64,000 nt of DNA, taken from the NCBI RefSeq assembly GCF_019857205.1, contig NZ_JAHWXO010000001.1, positions 124,001 to 188,000 on the forward strand, in the 5' to 3' direction. Position 1 is the stretch's first letter. Each line of letters starts with the position of its first letter. Positions 45,719 through 54,609 of the stretch are shown here, one piece after another. The stretch is from Qipengyuania pacifica. Lineage in GTDB: Bacteria > Pseudomonadota > Alphaproteobacteria > Sphingomonadales > Sphingomonadaceae. The position numbers and the translations under genes were made by a program. The notes under the pieces were generated by a model that was given only the letters and a program-made list of their open reading frames with translations, ran no database searches and was not told the DNA's origin.

Positions 45719-46387
45719 GTGCACCGTTACGATCCCGCCCGCAGGAAACTCGCGCTCGGCCTCGCCTTTCTGGCAGGCACGGTGGATGCGACAGGCTTCA
45801 TCAGGACCGGCGGATATTTCGCCTCCTTCATGTCGGGCAACACCACCCGGCTGGGTCTGCATATCGCCGGGCAACCGTCGATCGCCTACATCCCGTTTGC
45901 GCTGATCTGCGGCTTCGTCACCGGCGTGGTGCTGGGATCGCTGCTCGCATCGCGCTGGCCCGACTGGCGCAAGAGAGCGCTGCTCGCCGCCGTCACCCTG
46001 GTCCTCGGCGCCGGTGCGATCGCCAGCATGCTCGGATCGACGGTCGGGTTTCTCGCCGCATCGGCGCTCGCGATGGGGATGGCGAACAACGTCTTTACCA
46101 AGGATGGCGAAGTGACCGTCGGCGTGACCTACATGACCGGCGCACTGGTCCGGTTCGGACAAGGCCTTGCCGCGCGCATGTCGGGCCGTTCTCAGGAAGG
46201 TTCGCGCGGCTACGGGTGGCTCTGGATGGCGCTCGCGCTGGGCGCGATTGCCGGGGGGATGCTCCACAAGCTTGCGCAGGATCACTCGCCGGCGATCCTG
46301 TGCGCGATGGCCTTCCTGCTGTTTTGCTACGCCGCCCTGGTCGAAAAAGGTCGAACGGACGATCCGCCTGCGGACGAGGGGATCTAG
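45719..46387 (+). CDS. YoaK/DUF1275 family membrane protein
   Basis: A 222-aa protein with about six membrane helices (LALGLAFLAGTVDATGFI, YIPFALICGFVTGVVLGSLLA, ALLAAVTLVLGAGAIASML, GWLWMALALGAIAGGML, ILCAMAFLLFCYAAL). The segment GGYFASFMSGNTTRLG is the DUF1275 signature. Function unknown; once grouped with permeases. The start is GTG 45719 with only a poor ribosome site. Its end overlaps the convergent DUF167 gene by four bases. Confidence 0.87.
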   Translation: MHRYDPARRKLALGLAFLAGTVDATGFIRTGGYFASFMSGNTTRLGLHIAGQPSIAYIPFALICGFVTGVVLGSLLASRWPDWRKRALLAAVTLVLGAGAIASMLGSTVGFLAASALAMGMANNVFTKDGEVTVGVTYMTGALVRFGQGLAARMSGRSQEGSRGYGWLWMALALGAIAGGMLHKLAQDHSPAILCAMAFLLFCYAALVEKGRTDDPPADEGI

Positions 46388-46677
46388 AGCGCAATCCGCA
46401 GCAGTTTCTCGCGCGAAGTTGCGCCGCGCAACAGTTCCACACGTGACGGCGCCAGATCGAGCGCGCGCGCGACCAGCCGGATCACGGCCGTGTTGGCGGC
46501 CCCGTCCTGCGGCTTGGCGCGTACTTTCACGCCGACGCCGGTGCCGGTGCCGGTGCCGATGATCGTGATGGTTTCGCTTCGTGCGCCTGGGGTGGCCCGA
46601 ACGGCAAGGCGTCCCTGCTCGTCGATCAGGGCGCGCAGGGCGTCCGCGTCGGGCAGGTCAGCGGGTAAGCGCTTCAT
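46384..46677 (-). CDS. DUF167 (YggU) family protein
   Basis: A 97-aa small alpha/beta protein of unknown role. The family pattern VRATPGARSE ... VKVRAKPQDGAANTAVIRLVARAL ... VELLRGATSREKLLRI is complete. A glycine/threonine repeat (IGTGTGTGVGV) in the loop after the second strand comes from an in-frame hexamer repeat (46531-46560). The ATG at 46677 lies 20 bases inside the gamma carbonic anhydrase gene. Confidence 0.88.
   Translation of the reverse strand: MKRLPADLPDADALRALIDEQGRLAVRATPGARSETITIIGTGTGTGVGVKVRAKPQDGAANTAVIRLVARALDLAPSRVELLRGATSREKLLRIAL
46531..46560 (-). repeat. In-frame hexanucleotide repeat in the DUF167 gene
   Basis: Five successive six-base units on the forward strand: GCCGAC, GCCGGT three times, GCCGAT. 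On the coding strand they encode Gly-Thr/Gly-Val pairs. Unit gain or loss would lengthen or shorten the loop by two residues without a frameshift. Confidence 0.85.
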
Positions 46678-47245
46678 CAACCGCTGCCGCGTGATGCCTG
46701 GCGTTTTCGGCGTAATGCGCCACGCCCATCCGCATGCCCGCGATTGCCGCATCGTCGAGATCGCGCATCTTTCGTGCAGGCCGCCCGCCCCATAATTCGC
46801 GCGGCCCCATCACCTTGCCCTCGGTCAGCATGGCGCCTGCAGCCAGCATCGAATCGCTGGCGATAACCGCCTTGTTCATCGCGATGGCACCCAGTCCCAC
46901 GAAGCCGCGGTCCTCGATCGTGCAGCCGTGCACCATGGCCATATGCCCGATCAGCACGTCGTCGCCGATGATCAGCGGCGATCCGTCAGGGTCGCCCGGG
47001 CGCTCCGGATCGCAATGGCAGACACTGCCGTCCTGGATATTCGTCCGTTCGCCGATGACGATCCGGCTGACATCGGCGCGCAGCACGCAATTGTACCACA
47101 CCGAACTGTCGGCACCGATCTCGACATTGCCGATGATGGTACAGCCGGGCGCGATGAAGGCGCTGTCATGGATTTTCGGCGTGTGGCCGTGAATCGGAAT
47201 GATGGTGACGCCCGGTCGGGACACAGGGGGGCGGCTCGCGGTCAT
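46658..47245 (-). CDS. Gamma carbonic anhydrase family protein
   Basis: A 195-aa left-handed beta-helix protein (hexapeptide repeats such as IGNVEIG, DSSVWYNCVLRADVSRIVIGERTNIQDGS). The metal histidines expected for the gamma class are seen in CHCDP, IGHMAMVHGCTI (H-x4-H). CO2 hydration or a ferripyochelin-binding-like role cannot be told apart from sequence. ATG 47245 overlaps the GNAT stop (ATGA), hence chosen over ATG 47260. Confidence 0.92.
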   Translation of the reverse strand: MTASRPPVSRPGVTIIPIHGHTPKIHDSAFIAPGCTIIGNVEIGADSSVWYNCVLRADVSRIVIGERTNIQDGSVCHCDPERPGDPDGSPLIIGDDVLIGHMAMVHGCTIEDRGFVGLGAIAMNKAVIASDSMLAAGAMLTEGKVMGPRELWGGRPARKMRDLDDAAIAGMRMGVAHYAENARHHAAAVDEALTR

Positions 47246-47799
47246 CGTGTGCTCTCCCATTGCTCGCGTGAAAGCGAATACTGGATCGTCGGATTGTCCT
47301 CGGCCGGATAGGCGGGGTCGGAGAAATCCAGATCTTCGCGGCGCACCATGCCGAGCTTTTCCATCAGTTTCCAGCTGCCGATGTTGGCATGGCTGGTCAG
47401 CGCGACCACATGGGGCGCCCCGACACGGGTAAAAGCCCAGTCGAGCACGGCATGCATCGCTTCTTCGGCATAGCCGCGCCGCCAGCGATCCTCCCGCACA
47501 AGCCAGCCGATCTCGTGATCGCCCTGGTTCTGCGCCAGCGGATTGTCGACCTGCTTGATGCCGCAGTGGCCGACCATTTCACCGCTGGCCTTTTCGATCA
47601 TGAACAGGAAGCTGAAACCATGCTGCGCATAGAGCGCGCGCGATTTCGCATGTTTTGCTTCGATCTCGTGCAGCTCTTTCACGCCGCCGAGACGCGCCAT
47701 TACGGTCGGCGTATTCAGCACGCGATCCTGTTCCGCCGCATCGCCTTCTTCGATCGTGCGCAGGATCAGCCGGTCCGTTTCGGCAATGATGTCAGCCAC
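47242..47799 (-). CDS. GNAT family N-acetyltransferase (copy 1)
   Basis: A 185-aa RimJ/RimL-type acetyltransferase. Acetyl-CoA motif A lies in IGWLVREDRWRRGYAEEAMHAVLDWAF, followed by ANIGSWKLMEKLGMVRREDLDF. GTG 47799 (VADIIAETDR) was chosen since GGAG stands 8 bases upstream; ATG 47817 lacks a ribosome site. It overlaps the end of copy 2 by 8 bases and is clearly paralogous to it. Acceptor unknown. Confidence 0.9.
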   Translation of the reverse strand: MADIIAETDRLILRTIEEGDAAEQDRVLNTPTVMARLGGVKELHEIEAKHAKSRALYAQHGFSFLFMIEKASGEMVGHCGIKQVDNPLAQNQGDHEIGWLVREDRWRRGYAEEAMHAVLDWAFTRVGAPHVVALTSHANIGSWKLMEKLGMVRREDLDFSDPAYPAEDNPTIQYSLSREQWESTR

Positions 47800-48355
47800 G
47801 GTCCGTGCTCCGCGCATCGCGGTCGATCGAATAGACGATGGTCGGGTTCCACGGTTCTTCATAGCGGTTGTCGACATAGTCGAGCTCTTCGCGCCGGGTC
47901 ATGCCCAGCCGTTTCATCAGGCCCCAGCTCGCCGTGTTGCCAGGAACCGTCAGGGCGAAGACTTCTTCTGAGCCGAATGTGTCGAAAGCGGCATCCAGCG
48001 TCGCCGTGGCCGCTTCTCTGGCATAGCCCCTGCCCCAGGCATCTTCGCGCAGGCGCCAGCCCACCTCGAACTCGCCCGTCAGCGTCGATCCCGGCGCGTC
48101 GGCGCGCTTGATCCCGCAGAAGCCGAGCATGGCGCCGTCTTCCTTGCGCTCGACGACCCAGAAGCAGAATCCGTTCTTCGCGCGGCAGGCCTCGACCCGG
48201 GCGCGCTGCTTGGCGCAGCCTGCATCGTCGAGCACGTCGCCCAGCCATTGCATGACCGCGGGGGTGTTGGTGACGCGGAAGAACTCGTCCCAGTCGGCAT
48301 CGCCGCGCCAGTCGCGCAGGATCAGCCTTTCGGTCTCCAGACGGAACTCAGCCAT
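47792..48355 (-). CDS. GNAT family N-acetyltransferase (copy 2)
   Basis: A 187-aa RimJ/RimL-type acetyltransferase: LETERLILRDWRGDADWDEF at the N-terminus, motif A in VGWRLREDAWGRGYAREAATATLDAAF, then NTASWGLMKRLGMTRREELDY. The start (ATG 48355) lies 8 bases inside hemB, so it is coupled to it. It shares the pattern R-x-E-L/D-L-D/Y and the ending NPTIVYS with copy 1, showing an old tandem duplication. Confidence 0.92.
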   Translation of the reverse strand: MAEFRLETERLILRDWRGDADWDEFFRVTNTPAVMQWLGDVLDDAGCAKQRARVEACRAKNGFCFWVVERKEDGAMLGFCGIKRADAPGSTLTGEFEVGWRLREDAWGRGYAREAATATLDAAFDTFGSEEVFALTVPGNTASWGLMKRLGMTRREELDYVDNRYEEPWNPTIVYSIDRDARSTDRG

Positions 48356-49346
48356 TGAGGAGCTGTGCGGCGCGCGGGGCGTGATAGGTCAGCACGCCGC
48401 TGCATCCGGCGCGCTTGAAGGCGAGCAGCTTTTCCATCAGCAAGGCATCGCGGTCGCCCACGCCCGCTGCCGCACCGGCCTCGATCAGCGCATATTCTCC
48501 GCTCACCTGATAGGCGAAAACGGGGACGTGGAATTCCTGCTTCGCGCGCCAGATGATGTCGAGGTAGGCCAGCCCCGGCTTGACCATCACGCTATCCGCT
48601 CCCTCGGCAATATCCATCGCAATCTCGCGCATGGCCTCGTCGCCATTGGCGGGATCCATCTGATAGCTTTTCTTGTCGCCCTTCAGCAGGCCGCCCGACC
48701 CCACGGCGTCACGGAACGGGCCGTAAAAAGCAGAGGCATATTTGGCCGCGTAAGCCATGATCTGGACATTGGGATGCTGGTTCATCTCCAGCGCCATGCG
48801 GATTGCCCGCACGCGCCCGTCCATCATGTCCGACGGCGCGATGATATCGGCCCCGGCATTCGCCTGGTTCACGGCTTGGTCCACCAGGACCGCGACCGTA
48901 TCGTCGTTGAGGACATAGCCGCTGTCGTCCAGCAGGCCGTCCTGCCCGTGGCTGGTATAGGGGTCGAGCGCGACGTCCGTCAGAATACCGATGTCCGATC
49001 CGCAGGCATCGCGGATCGCCTTGATGGCGCGGCACATCAGATTGTCGGGATTGAACGCCTCGGCCCCATCGTCGCTGCGCTTGTTCGGCTGGGTGTTCGG
49101 GAACAATGCGACACATGGAATCCCCAGATCAAACGCTTGTTTCGCATGCTTTGCGATACCGTCGACGGACCAGCGAGATACTCCGGGCAGGCTCGCGACC
49201 GGCTCCTCCACCCCCTTGCCGTCGGTGACGAACAGCGGCCAGATGAGGTCCGCCGGCGTCAGCACGGTTTCGCGATACATCGCGCGGCTCCAGCTGCTCG
49301 CACGGGTACGGCGCATGCGGGTGTTGGGATAGCTTGCGTTTGTCAT
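48348..49346 (-). CDS. hemB: Delta-aminolevulinic acid dehydratase (porphobilinogen synthase)
   Basis: Condenses two 5-aminolevulinate molecules to porphobilinogen in haem synthesis. The 332 aa have the two active-site lysines K202 (AAKYASAFYGPF) and K256 (VMVKPGLAYLD). The metal site reads DVALDPYTSHGQDG (A126, D128) instead of the Cys-rich zinc site, the pattern of magnesium-type HemB common in alphaproteobacteria. ATG 49346 is the start. It heads the overlapping chain to GNAT, GNAT, carbonic anhydrase and DUF167. Confidence 0.96.
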   Translation of the reverse strand: MTNASYPNTRMRRTRASSWSRAMYRETVLTPADLIWPLFVTDGKGVEEPVASLPGVSRWSVDGIAKHAKQAFDLGIPCVALFPNTQPNKRSDDGAEAFNPDNLMCRAIKAIRDACGSDIGILTDVALDPYTSHGQDGLLDDSGYVLNDDTVAVLVDQAVNQANAGADIIAPSDMMDGRVRAIRMALEMNQHPNVQIMAYAAKYASAFYGPFRDAVGSGGLLKGDKKSYQMDPANGDEAMREIAMDIAEGADSVMVKPGLAYLDIIWRAKQEFHVPVFAYQVSGEYALIEAGAAAGVGDRDALLMEKLLAFKRAGCSGVLTYHAPRAAQLLNG

Positions 49347-49389
49347 ACACGCGCTCTGCCGCAAGCACGCACGCGGCGCAATCGCCGGG

Positions 49390-50994
49390 CTACTTCTTCG
49401 GCAGCGCAAGCCTGTCGATTTCGCGCACGGGCGCTTCGGCAGCGACCTCGGTGGCCGTCTGTTCCAGCTCGGCAAGCGCAGCCCCGGGCTCGACCGTCTT
49501 CATCTTGGCCAGAGTATCCTTGAGCCGCTGCAGTTCAGCCCCCGCAAGCTGCGCCCGCGTCACATACTGGACCGATGCGGGATCGATGGCGCGACCGTTG
49601 CGATACATCTCGTAATGAAGATGGGGCCCGGTCGACAGGCCGGTCGAGCCGACATAGCCGATCACCTGCCCACGCCGTACATTCTGCCCGCGGTCCACGG
49701 CGATGCGGCTCATGTGGCAATAACGCGTATCGATGCCGCCACCGTGGCGCAGCTTCACCGCATTGCCGCATCCGCCAGCGCGCCCTGCCGACAGCACGCG
49801 GCCATCCGTGACTGCGACGATGGGCTGGCCGTGGCCCGCCTTGAAATCGAGCCCCGAATGCATCCGGCGATAGCCGAGGATCGGATGGCGGCGCATGCCG
49901 AAGCGCGAACTCATGCGACCCGGCACGGGCGCCATCAGGCCGCCGCGTTGCTCCCCGGCGCCCGATGCCTCGTAAAACTCGCCATCCTTGCCCCAGCGCA
50001 TCAGTTGGACGGCAGGTTTTTCGCCCCGGTCCAGACCTGCATAGAGCAACTGGCCCGCCTGCCGTTCGCCCGTGGCGGCACGGCGATGCGCGACGATGAA
50101 ATCGAATGTATCTCCGGACCGTACTTCCCGGTCGAGGTTCACGTGCTGGCCCAGCGTCTTGAGATAGGCCTGAACGGCGCTCGCCGGTGCTCCCGCCGCT
50201 CGCGCCGAGCGGTACAGACTGTCGCCCACCACACCGCGTATCCGCAAAGGCGTATCGTCAACGCGTATAATCTTGCGGGTAAGTGAAAGATCGGCGCCAT
50301 CGTCAAGGCGGCCAACGTCCAGTTCGAGATCGAACCGCGCGCGAAATGCGATCGACTGCAGCGGCCGGGGTTGGCCAGGGGCCGTACGGCGCCCCAAGGT
50401 GATGTCGAACTGCGTGCCCGATTCCAGGTCCGACAGGGGGATTGCCCCTGCGACCAGCGCGGCTACGCGATCGGTGTCTCCCACACCGACACCTGCCCGG
50501 CGCAGCATGCGCTCGAAGCTATCGCCCTTGGCCAGCGTCGCGACCATCTCGATCGTGGGTCGCTCCGGCGCTGCGGCAAGCGGCGCGACGAGAGCGGTCG
50601 CCCCCATGTGGCGGCCACTGTCTGCACCGAGCCCCAGTGGCAGGATCATCTGGCTACGAAACTCGTCGCGTACGGCGTCATCGATATGCGCAGGCGGCGC
50701 AGCCTCGAGCGGCGCGAAAGTCGGCCAGAAAGCTAGAGCGGCCGCACTCAGGCCGAGAAAGGTTCCTAGGCCGCGGAACCAGCGTTTGCTGCCGATTTCG
50801 CTGCCAAGGTCGGGTGCCAAGTCCAGTCCGGCGATGCGACCCAAAAGGCGTTCGCGCATGGCGGACCACGAAAACTTGGGAAGAGGCAGGTTAGGCAGAA
50901 TCTGGTCGTGCGCAAGCGCCGCGGCCGAGCCATTTCGCCCACCCGTCGCCGACTGCAGATCCGCTTCGTTACTGTCCGTATGGGACGTATACAC
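49390..50994 (-). CDS. M23 family peptidoglycan endopeptidase
   Basis: A 534-aa membrane-anchored peptidase (MepM/OapA-like). A cytoplasmic N-terminus and one helix (about 77-95, FRGLGTFLGLSAAALAFWP) are followed by a LysM-like/OapA region (MVATLAKGDSFERMLRRAG), a second domain, and a C-terminal M23 domain with complete zinc ligands: MHSGLDF, RYCHMS and GPHLHYEMY. I set the start at GTG 50994 because GGAGGG stands 6 bases upstream; the longer frame to 51042 has none. Confidence 0.92.
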   Translation of the reverse strand: MYTSHTDSNEADLQSATGGRNGSAAALAHDQILPNLPLPKFSWSAMRERLLGRIAGLDLAPDLGSEIGSKRWFRGLGTFLGLSAAALAFWPTFAPLEAAPPAHIDDAVRDEFRSQMILPLGLGADSGRHMGATALVAPLAAAPERPTIEMVATLAKGDSFERMLRRAGVGVGDTDRVAALVAGAIPLSDLESGTQFDITLGRRTAPGQPRPLQSIAFRARFDLELDVGRLDDGADLSLTRKIIRVDDTPLRIRGVVGDSLYRSARAAGAPASAVQAYLKTLGQHVNLDREVRSGDTFDFIVAHRRAATGERQAGQLLYAGLDRGEKPAVQLMRWGKDGEFYEASGAGEQRGGLMAPVPGRMSSRFGMRRHPILGYRRMHSGLDFKAGHGQPIVAVTDGRVLSAGRAGGCGNAVKLRHGGGIDTRYCHMSRIAVDRGQNVRRGQVIGYVGSTGLSTGPHLHYEMYRNGRAIDPASVQYVTRAQLAGAELQRLKDTLAKMKTVEPGAALAELEQTATEVAAEAPVREIDRLALPKK

Positions 50995-51192
50995 GCCTGT
51001 CCCTCCGTGTTGGTCGCCCGATGCGTGTTCGGTGCGACCCAATCCCGCTTAAAGAGCCTGTGCCCGCTTTGCCTGCCAAAACAAAGTAAAGACGGGCTTA
51101 ACTTGCGGCCACGCGAGTCCGGATTGCGGTGAATCGAACTTCCGGCACGCCGCACGGTTGCCCTGACGCCCGCGCACTGCCACCTAGGGCGC

Positions 51193-53700
51193 GTGCAGAG
51201 AAGCGCTATCAAGGCAGTCCTCGGACCCACCAATACCGGCAAGACGCATCTGGCGATCGAGCGCATGGCCGCGCATTCCAGCGGCTGTATGGGCTTCCCG
51301 CTTCGTCTGCTTGCTCGCGAAGTCTATGACCGCGTTCGCGCGATCAAGGGCGATGACGCCGTGGCGCTGATAACCGGCGAAGAGCGTATCGAGCCCAAAG
51401 GGGCGCGTTACATGTGTTGTACCGCCGAAGCGATGCCGCGCGATGGAGCGGGCGCTGCCTTCGTTGCTCTGGACGAAGCCCAGATCGGAGCGGATCGCGA
51501 GCGGGGGCATATCTTTACCGATCATTTGCTCAATACGCGTGGGCGCGAGGAAACGATGCTGCTGGGCGCGGCCACGCTCGAACCGCTGGTCCGCCAGCTG
51601 GTGCCCGAGGCAGAGATTTCCGATCGCCCCCGGTTCTCCACCCTTACTCACATCGGGCCGCGCAAGCTGTCGCGCCTTCCGCCCCGAAGCGCGATCGTGG
51701 CGTTCAGTGCCGAGCAGGTCTACGGCGTGGCCGAAATGCTGCGGCGATTTCGTGGGGGCGCCGCAGTGGTCATGGGTGCACTCAGCCCGGAGACGCGCAA
51801 CAAGCAGGTCGCCTTGTTCCAGAATGGCGAAGTCGACTACATCGTTGCCACCGATGCGATCGGCATGGGGCTGAACCTTGACGTCAACCATGTCGCCTTT
51901 GCCGGCCTGTCAAAATTCGACGGGGTCCGGATGCGCCGGCTTTTCCCTGCGGAAATGGCCCAGATCGCCGGGCGGGCTGGCCGTCACCAACGTGACGGGA
52001 CTTTCGGCACGCTCGCCGGGACGAACAAGCACGGCACGGCGCCCGAATTTACCGAAGAAGAAGTCTATGCGATCGAGGAACATCGATTCGCGCCGCTCAC
52101 CCACCTCTACTGGCGCGAGCCGGAACCGCGCTTCGATTCGCTTGCGACGCTGATCACGGACCTGGAGACGCCACCGGGCGATCCTGCATTGCGCCTTGCC
52201 CCGGAAGCCATCGACCTGGCCACGCTCAAGCGCTTGGCGGACGAGCCGATTGGAGCCAATGTCCGGGGCGCAGGCATGGTGCGCCGGTTCTGGGAAGCCT
52301 GTTCTTTGCCGGACTTCCGTCAACGAGGCGCCGATGTTCACGCCCGTTTCGTCGCGCGATTATGGCAGGACCTTGCGCAAGGCTATCTCGGCGCCGATTA
52401 TGTCGCGGCGCGCATCAGCGAACTCGACAACATGTCCGGGGACATCGATACGCTGCAGGGGCGGATCTCGGCGATTCGCACTTGGGCCTATATTTGCCAG
52501 CGACCAGATTGGGTGCTGGCGCGTGACGAAATGGCGTCGCGGGCGCGCGCCGTCGAAGCCAAATTGTCGGATGCGCTCCATGCGCGGCTGACCGAAAGAT
52601 TCGTGAACCGAAGGACGGCGATATTGATGAAGTCGCTAGGACAGGATGCAGGCATGCTGCCGATTGAATTGAATGACAGTGGCGAGGTTAGCGTGGAAGG
52701 CGAAGTGATGGGCCACGTTGAAGGATTGCGGTTCAAGGTGGATTCCTCTGCCCGCCACGAAGACCGGCGCATGCTTCTCGCGGCCGCGGAAAAGGCGCTG
52801 CCCAAACTGCTTGGGACGAAGGCTGACCAGCTGGTGGCTGCAGACATGGAAGGCGTCGAGCTTGCACGCGGCGCCATACGGTGGAAGGGCGAGGTTCTGG
52901 CCGAACTCGAACGTCGCGACGGGAGCATAAAGCCACTGCTGAAACCCAGTCGTGAAGTGTCTGCATTGCCCGAAAATGCGCGCACCAATTTGATGACCGG
53001 GCTGGAAAAATGGCTCGACAAGAAGCTCGAGCCTCTGGAGCCGCTCGAAAAGATGCACCATGCGGCAAGCAATCCGGATGCCGGGTCGCAAGCGCGCGCT
53101 CTGCTGCTCAATCTTATTTCGGGGCATGGTTACGTTACGCGTGACAGGGCGGGGATCGAGCATCTGCCCAAGGAGATGCGACCGTTCCTGCGAAAGATAG
53201 GGGTGACCTTCGGAGCCCTGGACGTCTTCGCGCCAGCCTTGCTGAAACCCGCTCCGCGGCAATTGCTAAACATGCTCGGCGTGGATCGCCGACCCTTGCA
53301 GGAAGCGATGCTGCCGGTGATTGCGGAGACCAAGAAACTCCCCTCTGGCTATCGCGCCGCGGGTACGCAGGCCATCCGTATCGATCTGGCCGAGAAGATA
53401 CTGCGCGCGGCGCATGAAACGCGGGCGAAGGCGCAAAGCAAGGACCGCAGACGCAAATTCGTGCTCGACTATGCCCTGCCGATATCCATCGGTTTGGAGG
53501 AAGATAACATCTCCCGCTTGCTGGGGAATGCTGGTTTTCGGGTGCAGAAAGCGAAGCCGCTGCCCGAAAGCCAATTCGGTCCGCCGCGACCCGATCGCTG
53601 GGAATGGCGGCCATCGCGCCGCAAACAGGAGCGGCCTACTCCCGTGAAACCCCGTGAAGGAAGTGCCTTTGCCGCACTTGCCGATCTGGTGCGTACATGA
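51193..53700 (+). CDS. SUV3-like DExH RNA/DNA helicase
   Basis: An 835-aa superfamily 2 helicase related to mitochondrial SUV3. Motif I is GPTNTGKT (11-18), motif II DEAQ (94-97), motif VI QIAGRAGRHQRDG (257-269), with TDAIGMGLNLD in the second lobe. After about residue 400 come SUV3-like helical domains and a long C-terminal part with no known domain, ending in basic residues. The start is GTG 51193. SUV3 works with a nuclease in RNA decay; here the next gene is an S4 RNA-binding protein, hinting at an RNA role (inference). Confidence 0.9.
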   Translation: MQRSAIKAVLGPTNTGKTHLAIERMAAHSSGCMGFPLRLLAREVYDRVRAIKGDDAVALITGEERIEPKGARYMCCTAEAMPRDGAGAAFVALDEAQIGADRERGHIFTDHLLNTRGREETMLLGAATLEPLVRQLVPEAEISDRPRFSTLTHIGPRKLSRLPPRSAIVAFSAEQVYGVAEMLRRFRGGAAVVMGALSPETRNKQVALFQNGEVDYIVATDAIGMGLNLDVNHVAFAGLSKFDGVRMRRLFPAEMAQIAGRAGRHQRDGTFGTLAGTNKHGTAPEFTEEEVYAIEEHRFAPLTHLYWREPEPRFDSLATLITDLETPPGDPALRLAPEAIDLATLKRLADEPIGANVRGAGMVRRFWEACSLPDFRQRGADVHARFVARLWQDLAQGYLGADYVAARISELDNMSGDIDTLQGRISAIRTWAYICQRPDWVLARDEMASRARAVEAKLSDALHARLTERFVNRRTAILMKSLGQDAGMLPIELNDSGEVSVEGEVMGHVEGLRFKVDSSARHEDRRMLLAAAEKALPKLLGTKADQLVAADMEGVELARGAIRWKGEVLAELERRDGSIKPLLKPSREVSALPENARTNLMTGLEKWLDKKLEPLEPLEKMHHAASNPDAGSQARALLLNLISGHGYVTRDRAGIEHLPKEMRPFLRKIGVTFGALDVFAPALLKPAPRQLLNMLGVDRRPLQEAMLPVIAETKKLPSGYRAAGTQAIRIDLAEKILRAAHETRAKAQSKDRRRKFVLDYALPISIGLEEDNISRLLGNAGFRVQKAKPLPESQFGPPRPDRWEWRPSRRKQERPTPVKPREGSAFAALADLVRT

Positions 53701-53710
53701 CGGGGCCCGT

Positions 53711-53968
53711 GTGAGGATCGACAGGCTGCTGTGCCATTTGCGCTTCACACGAACGAGGAGCGCGGCACACCGGCTGATTGACGAGGGCCATATTCGCCGC
53801 AACGGCGAACGAGTCAGGCGTTGTTCGCGCGACATCGTCGAGGGCGACATCCTCACCTTGCCGCTCGGCAATACAGTAAAACTGATCGAAATCCTCGCGT
53901 TGCCGGAACGCCGCGGGCCGCCCCGGGAAGCACAAGCCTGTTATCGGGAGCTTGACCCCAACGGATAA
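53711..53968 (+). CDS. S4 domain RNA-binding protein (HslR-like)
   Basis: An 85-aa S4 fold protein resembling Hsp15/HslR, which rescues stalled 50S subunits carrying peptidyl-tRNA. The S4 core is [34 protein letters not shown], then [14 protein letters not shown] and [18 protein letters not shown], the last motif being alphaproteobacterial. I start at GTG 53711, ten bases after the helicase stop; a GTG at 53654 inside the helicase gene would add an unrelated lead. Confidence 0.88.
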   Translation: MRIDRLLCHLRFTRTRSAAHRLIDEGHIRRNGERVRRCSRDIVEGDILTLPLGNTVKLIEILALPERRGPPREAQACYRELDPNG

Positions 53969-54018
53969 TCCGCCCTAGCAGCGCGATCAGGCAAACAGTT
54001 CTAGGGATCACGCCACCA

Positions 54019-54357
54019 ATGACCTATGTCGTCACCGACGCCTGCATCAAGTGCAAGTACACCGATTGTGTAGAGGTGTGTCCGGTCGATTGTTTCTACG
54101 AGGGCGACAATATGCTCGTCATCAATCCCAGCGAATGCATCGATTGCGGCGTTTGCGAGCCCGAGTGCCCCGCTGAAGCGATTCTCCCCGACACGGAAGA
54201 TGGCCTGGAAAAATGGCTTGAGCTGAACACCAAGTTCAGCGCCGAATGGCCCAACATCACCCAGTCGAAAGAACCGCCGGCCGATGCCGACGAGCACAAG
54301 GACGAAGAAGACAAGTACGACAAGTACTTCTCGGCCGAGCCCGGCGAAGGCGACTGA
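54019..54357 (+). CDS. fdxA: Ferredoxin FdxA (3Fe-4S/4Fe-4S type)
   Basis: A 112-aa seven-iron type ferredoxin. The first cluster set is [18 protein letters not shown] and the second [12 protein letters not shown], with the characteristic spacing of Azotobacter-type ferredoxin I/FdxA. The acidic C-terminus ([14 protein letters not shown]) suits electron-partner docking. It comes between the S4 protein and carD, an arrangement I associate with alphaproteobacteria. Confidence 0.95.
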   Translation: MTYVVTDACIKCKYTDCVEVCPVDCFYEGDNMLVINPSECIDCGVCEPECPAEAILPDTEDGLEKWLELNTKFSAEWPNITQSKEPPADADEHKDEEDKYDKYFSAEPGEGD

Positions 54358-54403
54358 TCGCTCGCGGCCGTGGCCGCTCTCAGTTGAACGCTGCATCCTT
54401 GCC

Positions 54404-54422
54404 AATTGCGATTCGCAATTTT
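54404..54422 (+). terminator. Weak terminator after fdxA
   Basis: AATTGCG (54404-54410) pairs with CGCAATT (54414-54420), loop ATT, followed by TT only. Short and AT-rich; it may reduce read-through into carD. Confidence 0.35.
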
Positions 54423-54437
54423 GTTGCGGCTGTGCTA

Positions 54438-54443
54438 TATAAT
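54438..54443 (+). promoter_or_regulatory. Perfect TATAAT -10 element upstream of carD
   Basis: A consensus TATAAT, unusual in this G+C-rich window, 166 bases before the carD ATG. No good -35 hexamer sits at 16-18 bases. Promoters lacking a -35 are those that activators such as CarD help, so autoregulation is possible but unproven. Confidence 0.5.
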
Positions 54444-54609
54444 GCAACAACTGAGCCGGCTTGCTCCCGGCCAGGTGAGATAATTGAAAGGGCACGCCGC
54501 TTCCAGCAACGTCACAACCGGGTTTACACTGCACCCTCGCATGGGTCGCAGTCGGGCCTTTCTTGACGCTGCTGCCTTCGCGCCGCGCTCCGACGAAAGG
54601 AAAGATTGC

